DNA from: Berkiella_A sp963976875
GTDB taxonomy: Bacteria; Pseudomonadota; Gammaproteobacteria; Berkiellales; Berkiellaceae
Length of the DNA stretch: 64,000 nt
Reading direction: 5' to 3'
Assembly: GCA_963976875.1 (NCBI GenBank)
Contig: CAXBML010000004.1
Location: 1-64,000 of the forward strand
Part shown: piece after piece, positions 19,315 to 27,573 of the stretch
Numbering within the stretch: position 1 is the first letter of the stretch
Layout: the number at the start of each line of letters is the position of its first letter
Made by a program: the position numbers and the translations under genes
Notes under the pieces: model-generated
Databases searched by the model: none
Seen by the model: only the letters and a program-made list of their open reading frames with translations
Told to the model about the DNA's origin: nothing

Positions 19315-20085
19315 ATGACTTTTCAGCTCAATCCCCCTAGTAATGGACTTATAGGCCACCGAGGTTTGGCTCATTTTGCACCCGAAAACACGCTAATTGG
19401 ATTTCAAATGGCTAAATCCAAAGGATTAGAATGGATTGAGTTTGATGTGCAACTGTCTAATGATAACGAGCTAATGATCATCCACGATCATAACCTAAAC
19501 AGGACAACCAACGGTAACGGCTTAATATATGAACAACATTCTGAAATATTATCAAAATTAGATGCAGGTAGCTGGTTTAACGAAAAATTTACAGGCACTA
19601 CAATCCCAAACCTAGACAAAGATTTAGCTAAAATACTAAGTTTAGACTTAAACCTTAATATTGAAATAAAATGTCCAAAAGAAACAGATCAAAACTATAA
19701 AAATACTCTAGCCGATAAAATCATTACTTTAATTAAACACAAATGGTCACCTTCTTCCCCCTTGCCTTTGGTCTCTAGCTTTGAGTGGCCTATTCTGCTT
19801 AAAATTAGAGATGCTTTACCCGAACAACCTATTGGATTTTTATGTGAAATTTTGACCGCTGATGTATTGCGAATTGCAGCTCAAGTTGGCAATGCCACAA
19901 TTAATTGTCATTACCCCAATCTAAGCGAACAACAAATATACCAAGCGCAGGCTTTGGATATCCCCCTATTGGTTTTTACGGTTAATCAGCAAGATGCCGC
20001 CAATAAACTGATAGATAGTGGTGTTTTTGGGGTTTTTACTGACATTTTAACCGACACCTACTCTAGCGTTCGAAAGGTTGTTTAA
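19315..20085 (+). CDS. ugpQ: Glycerophosphodiester phosphodiesterase
   Basis: Hydrolyses glycerophosphodiesters to sn-glycerol-3-phosphate and an alcohol, salvaging phospholipid head groups. The family signature is complete: LIGHRGLAHFAPENTLIGF, then WIEFDVQLSNDNELMIIHDH with the metal-binding Glu/Asp and the second catalytic His, and LNIEIKCP. The length of 256 aa is usual for the cytoplasmic UgpQ form and no signal peptide is seen. AGGAAA lies upstream of the ATG. No glycerol-3-phosphate transporter is adjacent, and the gene stands alone. The DNA that follows contains the direct-repeat array. Confidence 0.93.
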   Translation: MTFQLNPPSNGLIGHRGLAHFAPENTLIGFQMAKSKGLEWIEFDVQLSNDNELMIIHDHNLNRTTNGNGLIYEQHSEILSKLDAGSWFNEKFTGTTIPNLDKDLAKILSLDLNLNIEIKCPKETDQNYKNTLADKIITLIKHKWSPSSPLPLVSSFEWPILLKIRDALPEQPIGFLCEILTADVLRIAAQVGNATINCHYPNLSEQQIYQAQALDIPLLVFTVNQQDAANKLIDSGVFGVFTDILTDTYSSVRKVV

Positions 20086-20140
20086 CTAAAATTTCTAATT
20101 TATCGATGATGCCCTGGTACTTTAGGTTTTAAAAATACAG

Positions 20141-20362
20141 TGGGTGTCCCTTAAGATTTGTGGGTGTCCCTTAAGATTTGTGGGTGTCCCTTAAGATTTT
20201 TCAGAAAAATACAGTGGGTGTCCCTTAAGATTGTGGGTGTCCCTTAAGATTTCAGTGGGTGTCCCTTAAGCTTTAGCTTTTTCCCTTAAGCTTTGGGTGT
20301 CCCCTAAGCCTTTGGATCTTTGGGTGTCCCCTAAGCCTTTTTTGGGTGTCCCGTAAGCCTTT
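20141..20362. repeat. Direct-repeat array, about ten copies of a 19-20 bp unit
   Basis: The consensus is TGGGTGTCCCTTAAGATTT. Copies start at 20141, 20161, 20181, 20215, 20234, 20256, a degenerate one near 20279, then 20294, 20321 and 20343. The first three are head-to-tail and nearly identical; later ones have short unequal gaps. The variable part drifts along the array: CCCTTAAGATTT, then CCCTTAAGCTTT, then CCCCTAAGCCTTT, then CCCGTAAGCCTTT. Each unit contains the small palindromes GGGTGTCCC and CTTAAG. There are no unique spacers of constant length, so it is not a CRISPR. Confidence 0.92.
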
Positions 20363-20663
20363 TTAACCAAAAGCTTACCATTAGCGCACCAGCAGTTAGT
20401 AAAACAGCAAACAATAGATTTCCTGAAGCACAATGGATGTCCTGATAACTTGCTGATAACTTACACCGGTATCTTTTATATAATTTTAGCTTCTAGGACC
20501 GTATGAACTTTGATATTTTTTTGCAATAGTTAGTTATTAAATTAGAATATTGGAATTAGCCATTAAAATAAGATAGGATCCAGAAAATTTAAAATTAATG
20601 ATTTATCATCAGCAAACGATTGCTGGGTGTTTGATCAATAAAAACAAATAAGGATATGTTCTT
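20363..20663. other. AT-rich non-coding stretch before the deaminase-like gene
   Basis: The gap between 20086 and the next gene is about 600 bp. Apart from the repeat array I see no credible gene or RNA. This 3' part is AT-rich leader with no clear hairpin and presumably holds the promoter of the following gene. Confidence 0.4.
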
Positions 20664-20726
20664 ATGAGCATACGTATATTTATCGCATATCGTGCGTGTA
20701 TCAAAACAATAAAAGTATATATTTGA
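20664..20726 (+). CDS. Possible 20-codon leader ORF
   Basis: The ATG at 20664 has the best Shine-Dalgarno in this region (AAGGA, nine-base spacing) and opens a 20-residue frame beginning MSIRIFIAYRA that ends at TGA 20724-20726, five bases before the ATG of the next gene. It may couple translation to that gene. Alternatively it is the original N-terminus, separated from the main frame by a frameshift. Confidence 0.35.
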   Translation: MSIRIFIAYRACIKTIKVYI

Positions 20727-20731
20727 AATTT

Positions 20732-21784
20732 ATGTTAGGAAAAATACTAGGCAGTACAAAAAGAAACCATGTTTCTAATGACTTTCCGGATTCTAGTTCT
20801 AGGGCTGTAATTGGTTTACCAAAAGAAGTAAATGCCCACGAAGATCCCCGTAAATTCTCAGTCCCCGCACTTTTTACACCGTTTGCGATTTTTTTAAAAA
20901 ACCACTCAGAACCCGATCGCTTTCAAGGCCGAGAGTCACTCATATCTGAACAAGATTCAAAACGGGAGTTCAAGCAAGTTCGTGCCATGGCAAAATATAT
21001 TCTTCACGAGAGTGAAGTGCTGGAACCAAGTCAAGAAGCAGTAAAGCGCTCGGAACATGCCGCTAAAATTTTTTATCAAAAAGCCTTTAATTTGATAACT
21101 GCACAAAAACCTTATCCTTTAAAAAATCATAATAAATGTATAGGATTTTTAGCGATACCAAAATCAAAATTAGTACTGATCGCAATCTCTGAAGATCGAG
21201 AACCATTAAAAGATATCGAGCTGCGAAAAAGCCTGTGTGAACTAATTCAGAGGATAAACCAAGAATCCAACACCTGTGTTTTTGAATTGGTTGTCACGCC
21301 AACCCGTGAACAATATATGCTACTGCGAACCTTATCTTTTTTTACTTCAAAAGAATCGCCTGACACATCGCTTAAAAAAGCCATGGTCTCCAAAAAAGAA
21401 GCGATTGACATGCTTACTCCCAGAACACGTTGCGCCGAAGTCGCATTAGCCGTTGCCGCTTGTAAAATAGGTCGTTCAAAGCCCTTAAAACCTAGCCAGC
21501 TTGGTATGGCACTGTTTGGGGCAGGTCTATGGGAAGTCGTCGAAAAAAGAGATATAAAATTTCTAGGCTTTGAAGCTTCAAAAAGAAATAAACAATATAT
21601 AAAAAGCCCCCCGTTAACTTTTTATATTGAAGACAAAAGAAAAGTTGCCCTGGATAGATGGGATCCTTGTGAAAATCACTGTGCCTTATTTTTGAATGAA
21701 CTAAGAGCTTTGGCTGCTTCGGGCACCAGCAGTACAACTTTTAGTGAGCCTCGTAGCGAATCAATCTTTAAAAAATTCAAATAA
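20732..21784 (+). CDS. Unrecognised protein with deaminase-like CAE...PCxxxC signature
   Basis: I do not recognise this protein of about 350 residues. A frame without a Shine-Dalgarno extends to a GTG at 20696. Visible features: a predicted beta hairpin (IGFLAIPKSKLVLIAISED, near residue 137), a helix beginning TRCAEVALAVAA (Cys234-Ala-Glu236), strand-like segments FLGFEA and PLTFYIED, then WDPCENHCALFLNEL (Cys313, Cys317). A C/HxE on one helix and PCx2-6C on the next is the zinc-site pattern of nucleic-acid and nucleotide deaminases, including YwqJ-like and OTT_1508-like bacterial toxin or effector deaminases. Spacing between the motifs (about 77 residues) is long. No signal peptide or membrane segment. 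A deaminase assignment is inference. Confidence 0.6.
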   Translation: MLGKILGSTKRNHVSNDFPDSSSRAVIGLPKEVNAHEDPRKFSVPALFTPFAIFLKNHSEPDRFQGRESLISEQDSKREFKQVRAMAKYILHESEVLEPSQEAVKRSEHAAKIFYQKAFNLITAQKPYPLKNHNKCIGFLAIPKSKLVLIAISEDREPLKDIELRKSLCELIQRINQESNTCVFELVVTPTREQYMLLRTLSFFTSKESPDTSLKKAMVSKKEAIDMLTPRTRCAEVALAVAACKIGRSKPLKPSQLGMALFGAGLWEVVEKRDIKFLGFEASKRNKQYIKSPPLTFYIEDKRKVALDRWDPCENHCALFLNELRALAASGTSSTTFSEPRSESIFKKFK

Positions 21785-21831
21785 TTTTAGCCTCAAACTT
21801 GAAAACCATAAGTCAGCTAGATCATTCTTTA

Positions 21832-22269
21832 TTAACCCTCTAACAAAGATCTCACCTCGCCTTGACAAGCTGAGATCTTATTTCTTATCACGGCAGATAC
21901 AGGTTGCTTTTGACCAGAGCGATAATCAAGCATCACAATAACGCCCTTGCCTGTTGCGGCTATCTTATTCGCTTTTTTAGAATAAATTTGATACTCCATG
22001 CCCAAAGAACTATTCCCAATGTGACTAATATTGGTTTTAGCGATAACTGTATCAGGAAATTGAATCGGCAGACGATAATCTGCTTCTATATGGGCTAATA
22101 TAGGACCAATCGCTTCATTGGAAACAAATTCTTTAAGTTGCATTTTTAAAAAATACTCTATACGCACACTTTCAAACCAGCGAATATATTGCACATTATT
22201 AACATGTCCAAATGCATCCATATCACCCCATTGCACTGGTATCTCTATTTCTACAGGCCATTTCTGCAT
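21832..22269 (-). CDS. 4-hydroxybenzoyl-CoA thioesterase family acyl-CoA thioesterase (YbgC/FadM-like)
   Basis: Small hot-dog-fold thioesterase, 145 aa, predicted to hydrolyse acyl-CoA in the cytoplasm. The N-terminal signature is VQWGDMDAFGHVNNVQYIRW, with the catalytic Asp in GDMDAFGH. SIGNSS-like text appears as HIGNSSLGMEYQIY in the second half. AGAGGT precedes the ATG. It converges on the deaminase-like gene with 47 bp between stops. The substrate chain length cannot be told. Confidence 0.88.
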   Translation of the reverse strand: MQKWPVEIEIPVQWGDMDAFGHVNNVQYIRWFESVRIEYFLKMQLKEFVSNEAIGPILAHIEADYRLPIQFPDTVIAKTNISHIGNSSLGMEYQIYSKKANKIAATGKGVIVMLDYRSGQKQPVSAVIRNKISACQGEVRSLLEG

Positions 22270-22301
22270 ACTTTACCTCTTTGCTTTAATTATTTCAGAA
22301 G

Positions 22302-23063
22302 TCATTTCATACTTTGAAAATAGTTTTTTCCAGCTTCGACTTCTATTATATCCATTTGAGGATACCTTAAGGCGGTCAGTTTATTGCCAAACACACAACC
22401 CGTATCAATACAGATAGTCTTGTTACACCATGTTGCTGACTCTACAGGGGTATGCCCATAAACCACATAAGCTTTGCCTTTATAATCATGCTCCCAATGG
22501 CCTCTGATTGGCAAACCGAAATCATCTACTCTTCCAGTCACATCACCATACAAAGCAAAAACTCGTTCTCGCTTGGAACTCACACCATGGTATTTTTCTT
22601 GAAGCCCCGCATGTACCACAATTAAATTTTTATCATCGAACATTATATGGGTCGGCAAGCCTTCAAGCATCGCAACAAGTGTTTTTTTATTTTCAGAAGA
22701 AATAGGTTCTAATTGATCAATCGTTGTTTGCAAGCCTGGGCCAATATTAACGGGATTGCCTTTTAAGTATCGGCATAATTTGTCTTCATGATTCCCCAGA
22801 ACGCAATAACCACCACCGTGTTTTATAATATTTTCAGCCAATAACAAAACCTGTTTTATTTTAGGCCCTCTATCGACTAGATCGCCAACGAACACTATCT
22901 TCCTATTGTCCGAATGCTTAAGAGCAGGCTGATTAGATGTAATACAGCTTTCATCAAGCGCATACCCTAATTTCTCTAACAACAAGCACAGTTCATCATA
23001 GCAACCATGTACATCACCAATGATATCAATATTTTTAAGTTTATCTAATTTTAATGCGCACAC
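22302..23063 (-). CDS. Metallophosphoesterase (PrpE/ApaH/Ser-Thr phosphatase-like)
   Basis: Calcineurin-like dinuclear metal phosphatase, 253 aa. The three signature blocks are IIGDVHGCYDELC, IVFVGDLVDRGPK and YCVLGNHEDKL, with distal His residues in LIVVHAGLQ and YVVYGHTPVE. It may act on phosphoproteins or on diadenosine tetraphosphate; the GDVHGCYDEL beginning resembles Bacillus PrpE. The open frame begins at a GTG and no nearby ATG exists. It is downstream of the peptide transporter on the same strand with a 45-bp gap, so read-through is possible. Confidence 0.87.
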   Translation of the reverse strand: MCALKLDKLKNIDIIGDVHGCYDELCLLLEKLGYALDESCITSNQPALKHSDNRKIVFVGDLVDRGPKIKQVLLLAENIIKHGGGYCVLGNHEDKLCRYLKGNPVNIGPGLQTTIDQLEPISSENKKTLVAMLEGLPTHIMFDDKNLIVVHAGLQEKYHGVSSKRERVFALYGDVTGRVDDFGLPIRGHWEHDYKGKAYVVYGHTPVESATWCNKTICIDTGCVFGNKLTALRYPQMDIIEVEAGKNYFQSMK

Positions 23064-23108
23064 TGAGAATTAACCCTAAAGGTACAAAAATAATAATAAA
23101 AATAAAAC

Positions 23109-25184
23109 TCAACCACTCACTTTTTTTTGAGCGACTTCTACAAGATTATCTTTATACAAATAACAGCTCACCTGTTGGTGATTAGCAATAACGTATGCAT
23201 CAGGATATCGGGTATCACATTCTGGCATTTTGAATGGGCATCTTGGCGCAAAGTGACAACCTTTAGGCGGGCTACTAATAGAAGGAACTTCCCCTTTTGG
23301 AGGCTGAAATGCTTTATGTACTTGCCCCACCTGTGGAACAGACTCTAATAATGCTTGTGTATAAGGATGCTTAGGATTGTTTAATATTTGTGCTTTCGTG
23401 CCAAGCTCAACTATCCGTCCTAAGTACATTACTGCTATTTTATCAGCAATATATCTTACAACATTGATATTGTGCGTAATAAACAAATAGCTAATAAATA
23501 GCTCTTGTTGTAACGCGCCCAGCAGATTTAAAATCTGTGCTTGTACAGAAACATCTAATGCGCTGGTTGGTTCATCACATACAATCAGCCGTGGCCCAAC
23601 GCTTAAAGCTCTAGCGATGGCTAATCGTTGTCTTTGCCCCCCTGAAAATTCAAATGGATACCGCCATTTCACATCAGGTGACAAACCGACCTGTTCAAGC
23701 AAAATATTCATTCTATCTTCTCGTTCCGCCTTATCAGAGCCAACTTTTAAGGCCGACATCCCTTCAAGCAAAATTTCATGAATACGCATTTTAGGGTTCA
23801 TGGAGGTATAAGGATCTTGAAAGATCATTTGAAAATCATTACGTCGATGTCTTAACTTTCTGCCTTTCAATTTTAATAAATCAATACCGGCTAACTGCAT
23901 GGAACCTGTACTCGGAATCAGGCGCAACATCGCTTTGCCTGCTGAAGTCTTACCACAGCCTGACTCTCCAACTAAAGCAACTGTCTCGCCCTCCTGTATA
24001 CTCAGTTCTATACCATCTACCGCACGCACGTATCCGACCGTACGCTTTAAAATCCCTTTTTTGATAGGATAATGTACTTTAAAATCAGATACGCTAAAAA
24101 CAGGTGGCTCATCAATCGTATCAGGATAGGTTTCTTCAATTTGCCGAACCGTAACCTTTGTATCAATCGCTCGTAAGCGTAGATTTTTGGGATATGACTG
24201 AAGGATATCATCATCGTACCAGTGACAACGCACCCATCTATTATCAGATATTTTAGTCCATTTTGGCATGCTCTCTTCGCAGGCTTTAAATTGATTAACA
24301 CACCGGCCTTTAAAACGACATAACGAAAAACTGGTTGTTATCGTGGGCACAATGCCTGGAATAACAGCCAAAGGTTGATTCGCATTTGCACTCTCTGGTA
24401 GCGCTTGCAGTAATTTCTGACTATAAGGGTGCAAGGTCTTAACAAAAAATTCTTTCGCATTTACTTTCTCGATGATATGACCTGCATACATAACAGCCAC
24501 TGTATCTGCCATCTGTGCGACAACCCCTAAATCATGAGTAATAAGCAATATCGCCATGTGATGCGTTTGATTTAAAGACTGCAACAAGTGCAAAACTTGG
24601 GCTTGGGTTGTCACATCTAATGCTGTTGTGGGTTCATCTGCTATGAGTAAATCAGGTTTTTTAGCCAATGCAATGGCTATGACTACACGTTGTTTCATCC
24701 CGCCTGATAATTGATGGGGATAATTGGAGAGCATACGCTCTGCATCAGGAATTCGAACTTGTTCTAATAAATCAATGGCTCTTTGCTTTAACTGTTTAGC
24801 TTGAAAATGACTATCTTCTTGCAATATTGATTCAAATAACTGAGCACCAATAGATAAAACCGGATTTAAAGATGCCATGGGATCTTGAAAAATCATGCCT
24901 ATCTTTTTGGCTCGAATATGACGCATTTGAAATTCAGACAATTGATGAATCGGTTTATCATTAAGCCAAATTTCACTCCCTTCCATTATTTCACCCGCAG
25001 GCGGCAATAAACGGTTGATTGCAGAAGCCGTCATAGACTTACCACACCCTGACTCACCGACTAAAGCAAATATTTCACCTGGCTGAATTTCAAAATGAAT
25101 GCCCTCTACCGCATGTACCCATTGATCTTTAAAAGGTAATTGAACAGATAGATTTTTAATTCGTAATAGTGCTTCTTGTTTCAT
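23109..25184 (-). CDS. Peptide ABC transporter, fused dual ATPase subunit
   Basis: Two nucleotide-binding domains in one 691-residue chain, equivalent to DppD plus DppF. Domain 1 has Walker A GESGCGKS at 43-50, signature LSGGMKQRV and LLIADEPTTALDVTTQAQ. Domain 2 has ALVGESGCGKTSAGKA, FSGGQRQRLAIA and IVCDEPTSALDVSVQAQ. Each domain ends with the oligopeptide/dipeptide C-terminal Cys-containing motif (CRFKGRCVNQFKACEE; CHFAPRCPFKMPECD), which in relatives can bind an Fe-S cluster. It overlaps the upstream permease by 4 bp (ATGA), so it is translationally coupled. YejF and GsiA are known fused examples, but this one is longer because of the two complete C-terminal motifs. Confidence 0.93.
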   Translation of the reverse strand: MKQEALLRIKNLSVQLPFKDQWVHAVEGIHFEIQPGEIFALVGESGCGKSMTASAINRLLPPAGEIMEGSEIWLNDKPIHQLSEFQMRHIRAKKIGMIFQDPMASLNPVLSIGAQLFESILQEDSHFQAKQLKQRAIDLLEQVRIPDAERMLSNYPHQLSGGMKQRVVIAIALAKKPDLLIADEPTTALDVTTQAQVLHLLQSLNQTHHMAILLITHDLGVVAQMADTVAVMYAGHIIEKVNAKEFFVKTLHPYSQKLLQALPESANANQPLAVIPGIVPTITTSFSLCRFKGRCVNQFKACEESMPKWTKISDNRWVRCHWYDDDILQSYPKNLRLRAIDTKVTVRQIEETYPDTIDEPPVFSVSDFKVHYPIKKGILKRTVGYVRAVDGIELSIQEGETVALVGESGCGKTSAGKAMLRLIPSTGSMQLAGIDLLKLKGRKLRHRRNDFQMIFQDPYTSMNPKMRIHEILLEGMSALKVGSDKAEREDRMNILLEQVGLSPDVKWRYPFEFSGGQRQRLAIARALSVGPRLIVCDEPTSALDVSVQAQILNLLGALQQELFISYLFITHNINVVRYIADKIAVMYLGRIVELGTKAQILNNPKHPYTQALLESVPQVGQVHKAFQPPKGEVPSISSPPKGCHFAPRCPFKMPECDTRYPDAYVIANHQQVSCYLYKDNLVEVAQKKVSG

Positions 25185-26581
25185 GATGCCCCCGTCGTTT
25201 GTGTGCGTGGGTCAAAGACATCGCGTAAAGCATCAGAAAAAATATTGGCAGCGAGTACTAAGACAAACATAAATATAAAAGCTGAAAATAAACTCCACCA
25301 AACCACCGGCGTTCTGGCCATCTCTAATCGAGCACCATTAATCATTGTGCCCCAGCTGTAAGTCGTGGGGTCAACCCCGACTCCAACATAAGACAATACG
25401 GCCTCAGCTAAAACTAGGCCACTAAAATCTAAGACCACCGCAATAAGAATTAAATGCATGACATTAGGTAAAATATGCTTAAAAATAATCCCCGTGTGTC
25501 TTGTTCCTAATGAACGTGCCGCTTGAACGTATTCTATTTCTCTTAACTTTAAAGCTTCGCCTCGCAATAAACGACATAACCCCGTCCAGCTGGTCACGCC
25601 TAATATCGCACATAACGCTAACAACCTTGCATCCGAGCGCTCTGCCATAGTTTGAAACCAACTCTCGTTTTGCGTCATCATGACTTGTAAAGTTAAAACC
25701 GCTGCAGCAATTAATAATACCCCTGGAATAGAACTCAGTGTCGTGTAAGTATATTGAATAATATCATCAACCCATCCTCTAAAATATCCGGCCATAATGC
25801 CTAAAATGGTCGCAAATGGGAGCATAATTAATGTCGTCAAAGTCCCGATCATCAAGCCGGTTCTCACGCTTTTAAGGCTTTGATATAAAACATCTTCTCC
25901 CACCTTGCTCGTACCCAAAATATGATACAGCGGGATAATGTTATAAATAAATATACTGAGAAATATGGTCACAAACAAAAGAGCAAAAAAAGTGCGATAT
26001 GGAAACTTTCGCCTACCCATAATCACTTGAGCAAAAAAATCCTCCACAGAAATTCTATATTTACGGGCTACCATTCCCGATATCACAACGACTAAAACAG
26101 CCAAAAAAACAAATGCTTGTAAACTATAATGTATGGTACGTCTCTGAATATCTTCTCGGACTGTCATTGTGTCAGAAAGGTGCGTTCCGGAAAATTTGAG
26201 TTTGGCATAGTCATTTATAACTTGACCAGATTCAGTCACAATATTTTCTTTGCTAAAGCTTTTGGTTGCAAATGGTGCTGAATAAGTCTCTTCATGATGG
26301 GTTAAGGCAGAAGGAATCATCCTGTCAAGAACACTGACAATACTTTGTTGGTATTTAGATTGTAGCGCATTATCTTGAATCTCAAAATGAATAGAATCTA
26401 AGGCTCCTACAATCAAATATACAACTAAAATGTACACTGCAGCCAAGTTAATCGGCCGGGATAATACGCCTGCCATTTGCACACGTAACGGCATATAAGT
26501 CATTACCCGCCAAACAAACAACAATAACATCCCCAATAGTACGTACAGTAAGGCATCTGTCCATAATATGAACCAACTCAT
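25181..26581 (-). CDS. Peptide ABC transporter permease, DppC-like, with long N-terminal extension
   Basis: Inner-membrane permease of the binding-protein-dependent type. The C-terminal half is standard DppC/OppC: GLMIGTLTTLIMLPFATILG, then the EAA loop CRLLRGEALKLREIEYVQAA followed by RSLG, which contacts the ATPase. At 466 aa it is about 160 longer than usual. The extra N-terminal part has hydrophobic segments (LLYVLLGMLLLFVWRV, NLAAVYILVVYLIVGAL) and a polar domain before the next membrane helix. It ends FDPRTQTTGAS and overlaps the ATPase gene by 4 bp. YejE-type permeases have similar extensions. Confidence 0.9.
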   Translation of the reverse strand: MSWFILWTDALLYVLLGMLLLFVWRVMTYMPLRVQMAGVLSRPINLAAVYILVVYLIVGALDSIHFEIQDNALQSKYQQSIVSVLDRMIPSALTHHEETYSAPFATKSFSKENIVTESGQVINDYAKLKFSGTHLSDTMTVREDIQRRTIHYSLQAFVFLAVLVVVISGMVARKYRISVEDFFAQVIMGRRKFPYRTFFALLFVTIFLSIFIYNIIPLYHILGTSKVGEDVLYQSLKSVRTGLMIGTLTTLIMLPFATILGIMAGYFRGWVDDIIQYTYTTLSSIPGVLLIAAAVLTLQVMMTQNESWFQTMAERSDARLLALCAILGVTSWTGLCRLLRGEALKLREIEYVQAARSLGTRHTGIIFKHILPNVMHLILIAVVLDFSGLVLAEAVLSYVGVGVDPTTYSWGTMINGARLEMARTPVVWWSLFSAFIFMFVLVLAANIFSDALRDVFDPRTQTTGAS

Positions 26582-26590
26582 AAGCGACTC

Positions 26591-27568
26591 TTAATCAAAT
26601 CTAACCCTCGGATCGACTAATGTATATGATATATCGGTCAAAATTAAGCCAATAACATATAACACCGCCCCCAAAAATACCATAGAACGTACAATAGCAA
26701 AGTCCTGCTGTTGTATGGCGTCAATGGTATAACTACCCAGCCCAGGTATAGCAAAAAAGGACTCGGTTAATAAACTTCCCATAAACAATAATGGTAATAA
26801 AACGACTATACCGGTTAATATGGGAATCAAGGCATTTCTAAAGACATGTTTGAATAAGACCCTTAACTCCGACAAACCTTTACTACGAGCCATTTTAACG
26901 TAGTCTTTGTTGACCTCTTCTATAAATAAAGTTCTATACCAACGCGTACCAGCACCCACGCCGCCAATGACCCCTATCAAAACAGGTAAAACTAAAAATT
27001 TAATTAAACTCCAATCTGGTTGATACCCTGATATCGGCACAAGCTTTAATAGTTTAGAGAGTAAGTATTGTCCCCCGACTATATAAAATAATAATGAAAT
27101 AGACATCATCATGACACAAATCATGACACCCGCCGTATCTAAGTAGCTACCGCGAAAGAATACAATGAGCATGGCAAAACTAATATTAATCACCAAGCCT
27201 AATATTAATGAAGGAATGGCAATGGCCAAGCTCGGCCACATCCTTTGCATAATATCAGAGCTGATATCCCGTCCTGAGTCAGAACGACCAAAATCAAAAG
27301 CAAATAACTTTAGCGATTTTTTAAAAAATACTGTATCGGTTAATTTTGCAATGCCATTGGTTTCTTGATTAATGAATAATGGACCATCATAGCCATGCTG
27401 TTGCTTCCAAGTTTCGACTTCTTCCTGAGTAATATGCTTTTGACCTAAATGTTGCCGAGCAATATCATCTGGTGTATTCACAACAAAAAACAATAAAAAT
27501 ATTAATATATTGATACCAATTAATATCGGCAACGCATATAAGAGTCTTCTAATAATATAAGCAAACAT
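26591..27568 (-). CDS. Peptide ABC transporter permease, DppB-like
   Basis: A 325-residue inner-membrane permease with the first helix RLLYALPILIGINILIFLLF and the EAA motif VKMARSKGLSELRVLFKHVF, ending with ISYTLVDPRVRFD as in DppB/OppB. The periplasmic segment after helix 1 (HLGQKHITQEEVETWKQQHG) is typical. It lies 5 bp after the binding-protein gene and 9 bp before the second permease, within a single operon. Confidence 0.93.
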   Translation of the reverse strand: MFAYIIRRLLYALPILIGINILIFLLFFVVNTPDDIARQHLGQKHITQEEVETWKQQHGYDGPLFINQETNGIAKLTDTVFFKKSLKLFAFDFGRSDSGRDISSDIMQRMWPSLAIAIPSLILGLVINISFAMLIVFFRGSYLDTAGVMICVMMMSISLLFYIVGGQYLLSKLLKLVPISGYQPDWSLIKFLVLPVLIGVIGGVGAGTRWYRTLFIEEVNKDYVKMARSKGLSELRVLFKHVFRNALIPILTGIVVLLPLLFMGSLLTESFFAIPGLGSYTIDAIQQQDFAIVRSMVFLGAVLYVIGLILTDISYTLVDPRVRFD

Positions 27569-27573
27569 ATCGC

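Noticed and set aside
19315..20085. Glycerophosphodiesterase as a secreted effector
   Set aside because: It has no signal peptide or extra domain and looks like the ordinary cytoplasmic enzyme.
20141..20362. CRISPR array
   Set aside because: Repeats are 19-20 bp and mostly contiguous, with no unique spacers of even length and no cas genes nearby.
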